6,758 bases of DNA from an uncultured Bacilli bacterium (GTDB lineage Bacteria > Bacillota_I > Bacilli_A > RF39 > UBA660). The position numbers were made by a program, and so were the translations under genes. This document shows positions 1 through 6,683 of the stretch, piece by piece; position 1 is the first letter of the stretch; each line of letters starts with the position of its first letter. The notes under the pieces are model-generated. The model was not told the origin of the DNA, did no database searches, and worked only from the letters and a program-made list of their open reading frames with translations. The DNA lies in assembly GCA_947625365.1 (NCBI GenBank), contig CANQNZ010000064.1, positions 1 to 6,758 on the forward strand. The letters run 5' to 3'.

Positions 1-35
1 CATGGCATTAATATCGTTAACTCAATCTGTTTCAT
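1..35 (-). CDS. Family 2 glycosyltransferase, N-terminus only (runs off left edge)
   Basis: Only 11 complete codons lie in the window, reading MKQIELTILMP with a final codon starting TG (Cys or Trp). Basic/polar residues followed by a hydrophobic beta strand ending in 'ILMP' is the usual opening of GT-A-fold family 2 glycosyltransferases of the DPM1 / undecaprenyl-phosphate glycosyltransferase type, which commonly read 'T(I/L)(L/V)MPCLNE'. Such enzymes move a sugar from a nucleotide donor to polyprenyl phosphate on the inner membrane face. The start is well supported: a GAGGAG ribosome site sits six bases upstream, and the ATG overlaps the TGA of the upstream radical SAM gene (ATGA), so the two are probably translationally coupled. 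The family call rests on very few residues, and the donor sugar cannot be inferred. Confidence 0.6.
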   Translation of the reverse strand, partial: MKQIELTILMP

Positions 36-964
36 CTTTTTCTCCTCATTTTATTTAACATTAAAGTTTTTCTAGTGTCCATATCATTAAAGTCACAATA
101 TTTGCAAAAATTAATATTATTTCTGCCGTGTTTCATTTTTTTTCTCAAATTAATATATTTTTCATTATTGAATAATGTTAAAATATCGTTGTCCATGATA
201 TTTCCTAAATTTGTCTCTTCTTTCGCATCACAACAACATATTAATAAATTGCCATACGGATTAATATTAATATCAGTAAACGGTAAAGCACAATAATCCT
301 TTACAATTTTATTTCCTTTTTTATTTGGTGAAGAATTAGCCCTATTGCTTAGAACTTCATTTGCATATCTTATATTAATAATTACTTTTGTATTTATATT
401 CTTATTTTTGTACATATCCCAAATTTTTTTTATTGGTTTAGTTAAATTTGAAGAACTATTATAATTATTAATAATCATTTCATCTATTAAATTGTTATCT
501 AAAATATATTGAAAAATTTTAGGGGTTAATAATTTTCCATTTGTAAACATTTTCATATGTGCTTTTGGTAACATTTTTCTTGCATACTGCAATCGTTCTA
601 AAATGTTTTTATCTAAAAGTATTTCATTATTTGCTAACAACATTAAAGTTTCGCTATAATCAATTTTTTTTAAGTCTTTTATTATTTTCTTAAATATTTT
701 ATCTGGCATTTCGTAAAACGGACGTGTTTCTTCCCTAATATTACAAGGACAAAAAGGACAAGTTCCATTACATCTATTTATTGTTTCAATACTTACAAAT
801 AATGGCTTTAAATTAGAAATATCTTGAGTATCAAAATACTTTTTTATAATTTTATTAGATTTTTTTCGTTGAACATTTAAAAATAAATTACTTGTAAGGT
901 TAGGAAATTTCTTTCTTAATTGAAAACCAATTTTACCACCAAAACAATATTGTTGAATTTTCAT
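32..964 (-). CDS. Radical SAM protein with reduced SPASM/twitch-like C-terminus
   Basis: A 310-residue cytoplasmic enzyme. The radical SAM 4Fe-4S motif CX3CX2C is at C65, C69 and C72 in 'RCNGTCPFC', after a strand 'FVSIETINR' as expected for the first strand of the partial TIM barrel. 'TNGKLLT' near 141-147 fits the conserved 'TNG' strand. The C-terminus has CX12GX4C (C225, G238, C243) and then CX2C (C287, C290), the first part of a SPASM domain. The later SPASM cysteines are absent, so one auxiliary cluster, as in twitch domains, is likelier than two. C243-C244-C245 form an unusual triple. In families with this fold the enzymes act on peptides or on small molecules such as aminoglycoside precursors. 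Here coupling to a glycosyltransferase gene suggests a sugar or glycan precursor, but the substrate is unknown. The ATG start has GAGG and AGGAG upstream at 969-980. There is no signal peptide or membrane segment. Confidence 0.85.
   Translation of the reverse strand: MKIQQYCFGGKIGFQLRKKFPNLTSNLFLNVQRKKSNKIIKKYFDTQDISNLKPLFVSIETINRCNGTCPFCPCNIREETRPFYEMPDKIFKKIIKDLKKIDYSETLMLLANNEILLDKNILERLQYARKMLPKAHMKMFTNGKLLTPKIFQYILDNNLIDEMIINNYNSSSNLTKPIKKIWDMYKNKNINTKVIINIRYANEVLSNRANSSPNKKGNKIVKDYCALPFTDININPYGNLLICCCDAKEETNLGNIMDNDILTLFNNEKYINLRKKMKHGRNNINFCKYCDFNDMDTRKTLMLNKMRRKR
42..47 (-). promoter_or_regulatory. Ribosome binding site GAGGAG for the left-edge gene
   Basis: On the minus strand GAGGAG lies six bases before the ATG at 35-33, inside the last codons of the radical SAM gene. 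It is the strongest Shine-Dalgarno match in the window. It is what supports reading the partial 11-codon frame at the edge as a real gene. Confidence 0.7.
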
Positions 965-987
965 TTAACCTCACACTCCTATTAATT

Positions 988-1015
988 ATTTTAACATATA
1001 TTTATAAAAATTTAA
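988..1015 (-). promoter_or_regulatory. Candidate promoter for the leftward radical SAM-glycosyltransferase operon
   Basis: Reading leftward, TTAAAT (1015-1010) serves as a weak -35. After 16 bases it is followed by TAAAAT (993-988), preceded by TG one base upstream (TGTTAAAAT, an extended -10). Transcription would begin near 981, leaving a short leader that just includes the ribosome site. The region is so AT-rich that chance matches are common, so this is a proposal only. Confidence 0.35.
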
Positions 1016-1045
1016 TACAAAAATATATGCATATTAAATTTTAGA

Positions 1046-1075
1046 TTAGCATCTTTGATGCTTGTATGGTAAAAT
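1046..1075 (+). promoter_or_regulatory. Candidate extended -10 promoter for the membrane-protein pair
   Basis: TTAGCA (1046-1051, four of six matches to TTGACA) is followed after 18 bases by TAAAAT (1070-1075), with TGG immediately before it, giving an extended -10 TGGTAAAAT. The predicted start near 1082 lies about 20 bases before the ATG at 1103. A GGTGA ribosome site at 1092-1096 sits six bases before that ATG. It diverges from the leftward promoter candidate. Confidence 0.45.
1048..1062. repeat. Perfect palindrome AGCATC-TTT-GATGCT, possible operator
   Basis: Six-base perfect inverted arms (1048-1053 and 1057-1062) are separated by TTT. The palindrome overlaps the end of the proposed -35 and the spacer of the rightward promoter, which is where a repressor site would block polymerase. 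It lies upstream of the predicted transcription start, so it is unlikely to act as an RNA hairpin in that transcript. No regulator gene is in the window, so the operator role is an inference from position. Confidence 0.3.
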
Positions 1076-1102
1076 GACTGTGGATAGTAATGGTGAAGTC
1101 AT

Positions 1103-2359
1103 ATGATTTTTATAAAAAAAATATTAAAGTATTTGCTTACGCTTTTCTTGTTAATTTCTATTTATTTGTGTTTATTATCATTAAGTGGCTTAATCCCTAA
1201 GAAAATGATTTATAAAAATACTAAAGAATCAGCAGTATATTTCTTAAAAAATTATGATGAACGAAATTTCACTGATGCAGTAATGTTGGATATAAGTTAT
1301 AATATTGATAATACCAAACCTCTAAAAACATCATTAATTAGTAATATAAAATCAAATCATAAAAATCATGTAGATTTTCTTAATGGAAAAGGATATATTA
1401 GTGCACAAGCACTTGCGGAAGAATTTCAGTTAATAAATACAAATGATTATAAATATACTTATTCTTACGCTAGATTTTGGCATGGTTATTTGATTTTTTT
1501 AAGACCTTTATTAACCATTTTTAATTACCAAGAGATACGTTATTTAACGTTCCTTATCTTGATAATTTTTGCCATTAACTTTATTAAATTAATTTATAGC
1601 AAATTCGATAAAAAAGTAATGATTTTTTCATTACTAGCGTTACTTTCAATTAATTATTTTTCTATTTTTTCAGAACTATGTTCCGTATTAACTATTATAA
1701 TTATGCTTGTATCTGCTATGCTATTAATAAAATTTAAAAACAAGCACGCAAATCTCATCTTCTTTATTACTGGTAGTACTACAATTTTTTTCTCATGGAT
1801 GACTACACCTCTATTAACTTTTGGATTCCCCGCCATCTTTTATTTCTTACAAAAAAAAGATGAAGATTGTAAATTTCAAGATTTTTTTATTTTATTATTT
1901 TTGTATTGCTCAGGTTTTATTCTTACTTGGATAATAAAATGGCTGATAGTAGACTTATTTTATAATACTAACATAATTAATAATTCATTTAAGCAAATAA
2001 CTATGCGTGCGAGCAACATGGTATATAACAAAAGGGTCAATATATTATTAACTTGTTCAAAAAATTTATTTTACTTTTTAATCAATTCAGTATTTGCTTT
2101 ACCTTTTATAACTATTTGTATTTTAGAATTTCAAAAATCATTCAGAGAGATTCATAACAAAAAAATTCAAATATTGCTTAATAAAAAAAATATTATTTTT
2201 ATAATAATTGGTATTTTACCTATTGTGAACTACTTGTTTACCATAAATCATTCATTTATACACGCGGGCTTATTTACTAATCGATTACTAATGCTAACTT
2301 TTTTTTCTATGTTTGCTGTAGCTTATGATAAATCTGGAAAAGGAGATTCTATAAAATGA
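1103..2359 (+). CDS. Multi-pass membrane protein, unknown function, possibly GT-C-like
   Basis: A 418-residue integral membrane protein. It has an N-terminal membrane segment (about 8-28), a polar, probably extracytoplasmic loop (about 30-125), then roughly eight more hydrophobic segments (about 126-140, 147-164, 171-185, 190-210, 218-248, 260-285, 320-341 and 363-380, plus one near 390-407). Notable blocks are 'YSYARFWHGYLIFLRPLL' (118-135), 'SWMTTPLLTFGFP' (231-243) and 'NHSFIHAGLFTNRLL' (382-396). These read like conserved blocks of uncharacterised membrane proteins found near glycan genes in Bacillota, but I recognise no characterised family. A large outer loop after the first membrane segment is the layout of GT-C glycosyltransferases, though no clear catalytic acidic motif stands out. 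It ends in an ATGA overlap with the next gene, so the two products may act together. An alternative is a flippase, polymerase or accessory subunit. Confidence 0.8.
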   Translation: MIFIKKILKYLLTLFLLISIYLCLLSLSGLIPKKMIYKNTKESAVYFLKNYDERNFTDAVMLDISYNIDNTKPLKTSLISNIKSNHKNHVDFLNGKGYISAQALAEEFQLINTNDYKYTYSYARFWHGYLIFLRPLLTIFNYQEIRYLTFLILIIFAINFIKLIYSKFDKKVMIFSLLALLSINYFSIFSELCSVLTIIIMLVSAMLLIKFKNKHANLIFFITGSTTIFFSWMTTPLLTFGFPAIFYFLQKKDEDCKFQDFFILLFLYCSGFILTWIIKWLIVDLFYNTNIINNSFKQITMRASNMVYNKRVNILLTCSKNLFYFLINSVFALPFITICILEFQKSFREIHNKKIQILLNKKNIIFIIIGILPIVNYLFTINHSFIHAGLFTNRLLMLTFFSMFAVAYDKSGKGDSIK

Positions 2360-3744
2360 AAAAAAAATTTAAAATAATTATATATGTAATAATTTTACTT
2401 TTATTTATATCTTTATCACTCATAATTGGTTATAATCACGAACCATGGGCAGATGAAGCACACGCGTGGATGATAGCCCGTGATACAAATCTGTTTTCTT
2501 TATTTTTTAAATATTTACATACAGATGGACACCCTGCTTTATGGCACTTAATTTTAAAATCATTCCAATTATTTGGTTTACCATATCGTTACTTTTTTAT
2601 AATACCTATTATTTTTTCGTCAATAGGTGTTGCTATTTTTATTTTTAAATCAAAATTCCCATTATATATTAAATTATTATTTCCTTTTTCCTATTTTATA
2701 TTTTATCAATACACTATTGTGGCAAGGGGTTATTGTTTATTATTGCCAATAATATCATTAATTGCGTGTATATATAATGAACGTCACCAGAAATGTTATT
2801 TATTTACTTTTTTACTCATATTATTAATGAATACTGAGGCATACACATATATTTTAGCTGGATGCATTTTTATATGCTATTTATATGAATTTATTAAAAA
2901 TTATAATAATATTAAAAACAAATATTCACATTTTATTTCTTTAGGTATTTTAGGAGTGCTTTTTATACTAACTGTTTTATATGTTTATCCCATCAATACA
3001 AATACTTTTTTAGCAATAAACAGATTTAATTATTACTTTTCTGATAGTTTTTTTACCACTTGGAATTCTTCTAAAATAATAAAACTTATTTTTACTTTAT
3101 TATTATATGTATATATATATATATGTTATTGCAAAAGCCAAAAACCAAAAAACTTTTATCAATTCTTATTATTTTTAGTCCCCGTTTTATTATTCTATGA
3201 ATTAAAATATTATAGTGCATGGCATTTAGGAATCGTTTTCATAATTTCTATTTTTTGTTTTTGGATTCACAACATGCACACAAATAAAATGATTATTTCT
3301 TTGCTTTTATTCACCATTGTTATTCAAATTTCTTGGTCTATTTCATCCTGTACTTATGATTATAATAAAATTTATTCACCGGCTTCAAATGTTGCAACTT
3401 TTATACAAAAATTCAAAAATAATAACATTTATGGTTTAAGTTTCAACGAAAGTGCAATAAATCCTTATTTTAAAAACAATATATTTAAAAACTGGAAACA
3501 AGATATTTCTTTCTTTTATTGGAATACACAAAACAAATTTTACCAAAAATATATAGATGAAAATTATATGCTTAAACATAATTTAGAAATTGTAATTGTT
3601 TCAAAATTTTATCGTATTTTAGACGACAATAAATTGAAAAATACATATAATATATATGAATTTAAAGGAGCAACATATTTTGAAAATTCTATTTTTGAAG
3701 ATCAAACAATCAAAGTTTATATACTCAAAACCATCGACGTTTGA
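2356..3744 (+). CDS. GT-C-like membrane glycosyltransferase
   Basis: A 462-residue integral membrane protein. After the first membrane segment (about 7-26), the first outer loop carries 'EPWADEAHAW' (29-38, with D33 and E34) and 'HTDGHPALWH' (55-64). This matches the GT-C plan (ArnT/PMT-like, PF13231-type proteins), in which an acidic pair in the first extracytoplasmic loop helps catalysis and metal binding. 'ARGY' (123-126) and 'YYSAWHLG' (285-292) are further recognisable blocks. About nine or ten more hydrophobic segments follow to residue 330, then a soluble tail (about 330-462) expected outside the cell. Known GT-C enzymes take sugar from a polyprenyl-phosphate donor, which fits a polyprenyl-phosphate glycosyltransferase gene at the left edge of this window. 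The start overlaps the previous stop (ATGA), with AGGAG at 2341-2345 ten bases upstream. Codons 2-4 form an A9 run. Donor and acceptor are unknown. Confidence 0.78.
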   Translation: MKKKFKIIIYVIILLLFISLSLIIGYNHEPWADEAHAWMIARDTNLFSLFFKYLHTDGHPALWHLILKSFQLFGLPYRYFFIIPIIFSSIGVAIFIFKSKFPLYIKLLFPFSYFIFYQYTIVARGYCLLLPIISLIACIYNERHQKCYLFTFLLILLMNTEAYTYILAGCIFICYLYEFIKNYNNIKNKYSHFISLGILGVLFILTVLYVYPINTNTFLAINRFNYYFSDSFFTTWNSSKIIKLIFTLLLYVYIYICYCKSQKPKNFYQFLLFLVPVLLFYELKYYSAWHLGIVFIISIFCFWIHNMHTNKMIISLLLFTIVIQISWSISSCTYDYNKIYSPASNVATFIQKFKNNNIYGLSFNESAINPYFKNNIFKNWKQDISFFYWNTQNKFYQKYIDENYMLKHNLEIVIVSKFYRILDDNKLKNTYNIYEFKGATYFENSIFEDQTIKVYILKTIDV

Positions 3745-3757
3745 TGTATAACATCAA
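3741..3757 (+). other. Short hairpin across the stop codon of the GT-C-like gene; no clear terminator in the convergent gap
   Basis: TTGATGT-ata-ACATCAA is a perfect seven-base stem spanning the TGA stop. No T-run follows it, so it is not a standard intrinsic terminator. The rest of the 155-base convergent gap (3745-3899) holds only weak AT-rich inverted repeats, such as TAGAT/ATCTA at 3858-3872, and no gene that I can support. Confidence 0.3.
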
Positions 3758-3899
3758 CTACACAATTAAAATATCTGAAGATTGAAATTTTTTTCACCAC
3801 TATTGCTGTACCATGCATCTTTAATAAAGCAGTGACTATTTCATATACTATTTTTTATAGATATTAAATCTAGAAATATATGCTATCTTTACTAAATAT

Positions 3900-6626
3900 T
3901 TATTTTTTTACTACTGAAGCTGAATATAAGTCTATTCCATAATTATTATTAGGATGAATACCGTCTAACATATAATAATTATAATTATACATATTCACAT
4001 TTTTCCTGATATATTGATTTGTATTAACATAATAAATTTGATTATTTACTAATTTAGATAGCTCTGTATCATATTTATCATATAAATTTTTTTTAAAATT
4101 TGTATTTATTTTATAGTAATAATCAAAGTCTAAAGGTCTCCATGGAGATAATAATACAATTTTGCTATCTTTTAATAAATTTATTATTTGCTTAATATTA
4201 TTAACATATTTATCTTCTGAAATTTCACTATATCTAATATCATTAGTTCCAATGTTTATGAAACTAATATCACAACTAGTATTTTTTATCTTTTTTCCAA
4301 AGTTATAAATTATATCTTCAGATTTATAGCCTCCTTTAGAAAAATTATAAACCTTTTTATTTGAAAAATTTTCCATTAATGATAAAAACCAGGGTTTTTG
4401 ACCATTTTTCGTACCCTCTGTAATACTATCACCTATAAAACAAATACTGTTATTATCGTTTATTAATTTATATATTATATTATTTTTATCCTCTTCATCT
4501 AATACAAACTTAGTGCTTAAATTCTTTTTATATCCATTCTTAAAATAAAAATATTCTTTTTCAATATTTTTTATTTTAACTTCATTACCTAAAGCTACTT
4601 TAGTTACTATTTTATTAGCATAATTTAATCTTTTTTTTAATTGTTTTGAAGCTTTAGATTTATAACCTTTATAAACAGGTAATGAGTAATACCCATAATT
4701 TTCACTTTTTACGGCTAATAATGGAATTGCTGAACCACAAACAACTTTTTTCGTTTGAATATCAATATAAACTTTAGCCATAAATGATATATCTCCATCA
4801 TTACCAATATATGAATTAACAAAATTACCAACCGAATTAAAAATTAAAGTATTATTTAAATATTCAATAGGTTGAACACTGTGAGTGTGACAACCAAAAA
4901 CTATATCAGCGCCATTTTTAGAAAAAATTTTATTCCAAGTTTTTTGATAATAATCAGACTCTTTACTGAATTGCGTCCCATAATGAGGCAGAACTACAAT
5001 TATATCAACATTTGACTTTTTTAAATAATTAAAATCTTTTTCTACCATTTTTTTTATATTTCGAAAATATTTATTATCTGGACTAACTATATAATTTGTA
5101 ATATTAGAGTATTTTTCAATTTGCTCGTTTTCACTTATATTATTTAATCCATATGTATAAGCAAGAACACCAATTTTTAAGCCTTCAATATTTACTATAC
5201 TTCTTCTTTTATTTTTTGTACCCAAATAATCTATCTTCTTTTTTGTCAAATTTTTTAATGTATGTTTAAAGCCATTAATATTTTTATCTAATAAATGATT
5301 ATTAGCAATCGTCACTAAATCAATACCACTTTTTTTTATACTAGACAAGAATTCTGAAGGATAATTTAAATATATTTCCTTACCATCATCAAAATTGCCT
5401 ACTGAATACTCTTGTTCGTCATCTACAGGGCCTTCTAAGTCTCCTATCATATAATCGGTTTGCTTAAAATAATCTTTGACTTCCTCAAACATATAGTCAA
5501 AATTATATTCATTGTTTGTATAGGAATTATTTACTTGATTTTCAAGTAATATTAAATCTCCAACAAATCCTAAAGTTATACTACTTTTAATTTGATTATA
5601 CTGATTAGAATCGATTATAAAATTTTCTTCTGATTTTTCTTTATAAATAAATAATCCATATACTATAATAATACTTAAACATAAAATAATATTTATTATA
5701 CATTTTATATTATCATTTATAAAAGTAACTATTTTACTAAAACAAGAGGTCAATTTATTACCACTAAATAAAGAACATAATAAAATAGCAATTACAAATG
5801 AAATTAAAGAATAAAATGGAAGCCAATTTAAATAATCAGCAATTAAGATTGTTAATATCCTATGCAAGCTATAAATATATATAGAATTTCTACCCCATTT
5901 AGTTAAAAGACGGATTGGATTATTAGGTATTATATTATACATAAAAATAAACAAAAGAATATCCAATAAATATATCATTATTCTATACAAAAAATAATAA
6001 TTATTAGTAAAAGTTTCACCAGATAATAGTTTTAAATCAACAGGAAGTATGTTAGAAACAAATAATAATATTAATATAATTAAAAAAGCTAAAACCAAAC
6101 TTTTCTGATAATCGAAATTGATTTTTGATAAATCTAAAAAGTAGCCAAAGAAAAAGAAAAAAGAATAATTAATAATTTTAATTAGTGGTATATTTATAAA
6201 ACCAGATAAAATCGATATTATAAAAATAATAAATAAAGATATATTTCGATTTTTAGATAAAAATTCAATAAATTTATTCAGTTTTAAAATTGTTCGAAAT
6301 AATAACAATGCCAATAAATACCATGCAGAATATTTTACAGATAATAAATTGAAAGTTCCGTATATTATATAATCAAAAATAATATAACTAAGATTAACAA
6401 AGAAAAAGATTACTATTAATTTTTTTAAATTTTTACTCGTTATATTTTTAGAAAAATATCCAGATATTATTAAAAATAAAGGCATATGAAAAGAATAAAT
6501 AAATCTTGTTAATATTAGGCTAGAAAAAGAATTGTAATAATTTAAAGAATATGTCAAATGAGCCAATACTACTAAGTAAATTAAGATTCCTTTAAAATTA
6601 TCTAATTTATAATTTCTCTCTTCCAT
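3900..6626 (-). CDS. Three-module membrane acyltransferase / CapA-like / SGNH hydrolase fusion
   Basis: A 908-residue single frame, numbered from the ATG at 6626. Residues 1-290 are an acyltransferase_3 membrane domain like fucose-4-O-acetylase relatives: 'LDNFKG' (8-13), the family histidine H23 in 'LAHL' and 'FHMPLF' (46-51), with about ten membrane segments. A last segment (about 307-328) would put the rest outside the cell. Residues 350-630 are CapA/PGA_cap-like (metallophosphatase fold): 'GFVGD' with D357, 'GDLEGP' with D396 and E398, 'ANNH' (441-444), 'LPHYG' with H548, 'HTH' (580-582) and 'GNF' (600-602). Residues about 725-908 are an SGNH hydrolase with all blocks: 'GDSIT' (S734), G766, 'GTND' (793-796) and 'DGIHP' (D888, H891). 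OatA-type proteins fuse the first and last modules to O-acetylate wall glycans; a CapA module between them is unusual. A TTG at 6656 would add ten residues. The likely role is acylation and processing of a surface polymer. Confidence 0.88.
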   Translation of the reverse strand: MEERNYKLDNFKGILIYLVVLAHLTYSLNYYNSFSSLILTRFIYSFHMPLFLIISGYFSKNITSKNLKKLIVIFFFVNLSYIIFDYIIYGTFNLLSVKYSAWYLLALLLFRTILKLNKFIEFLSKNRNISLFIIFIISILSGFINIPLIKIINYSFFFFFGYFLDLSKINFDYQKSLVLAFLIILILLFVSNILPVDLKLLSGETFTNNYYFLYRIMIYLLDILLFIFMYNIIPNNPIRLLTKWGRNSIYIYSLHRILTILIADYLNWLPFYSLISFVIAILLCSLFSGNKLTSCFSKIVTFINDNIKCIINIILCLSIIIVYGLFIYKEKSEENFIIDSNQYNQIKSSITLGFVGDLILLENQVNNSYTNNEYNFDYMFEEVKDYFKQTDYMIGDLEGPVDDEQEYSVGNFDDGKEIYLNYPSEFLSSIKKSGIDLVTIANNHLLDKNINGFKHTLKNLTKKKIDYLGTKNKRRSIVNIEGLKIGVLAYTYGLNNISENEQIEKYSNITNYIVSPDNKYFRNIKKMVEKDFNYLKKSNVDIIVVLPHYGTQFSKESDYYQKTWNKIFSKNGADIVFGCHTHSVQPIEYLNNTLIFNSVGNFVNSYIGNDGDISFMAKVYIDIQTKKVVCGSAIPLLAVKSENYGYYSLPVYKGYKSKASKQLKKRLNYANKIVTKVALGNEVKIKNIEKEYFYFKNGYKKNLSTKFVLDEEDKNNIIYKLINDNNSICFIGDSITEGTKNGQKPWFLSLMENFSNKKVYNFSKGGYKSEDIIYNFGKKIKNTSCDISFINIGTNDIRYSEISEDKYVNNIKQIINLLKDSKIVLLSPWRPLDFDYYYKINTNFKKNLYDKYDTELSKLVNNQIYYVNTNQYIRKNVNMYNYNYYMLDGIHPNNNYGIDLYSASVVKK

Positions 6627-6638
6627 ATTAACTGTTAT

Positions 6639-6644
6639 TCCTTT
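6639..6644 (-). promoter_or_regulatory. Ribosome binding site AAAGGA that favours the ATG start of the fusion gene
   Basis: AAAGGA lies 12 bases before the ATG at 6626-6624, a slightly long spacing. The in-frame TTG at 6656-6654 has GGAAGG (6667-6662) five bases before it. I prefer the ATG because acyltransferase_3 proteins usually begin a few residues before the 'LDNFKG'-type block, and because ATG is the stronger start codon. The TTG start is not excluded. Confidence 0.45.
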
Positions 6645-6683
6645 CACTTTTTTCAAGGCTGCCTTCCGATAAAAAATAATGAA

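Noticed and set aside
75..296. Rightward 73-codon open frame
   Set aside because: It lies wholly inside the radical SAM gene on the other strand and has no family resemblance, so it is a shadow frame in AT-rich DNA.
965..1102. RiPP precursor peptide beside the radical SAM gene
   Set aside because: I found no short frame with a ribosome site and a leader-like sequence here or in the other gaps. The region is better explained as divergent promoters.
1654..1836. Leftward 60-codon open frame
   Set aside because: It is antisense within the 418-residue membrane protein gene and has no recognisable product.
3745..3899. Intrinsic terminators between the convergent genes
   Set aside because: The inverted repeats there (for example TAGAT/ATCTA at 3858-3872, or CACT...AGTG around 3797-3834) are short or bulged and lack a T-run on the 3' side in either direction.
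3900..6656. The fusion gene being an artefact of two or three genes joined by an error
   Set aside because: The frame is continuous, the linkers (about 290-350 and 630-725) have the same composition as the rest, and the last membrane segment places the two C-terminal domains consistently outside the cell.
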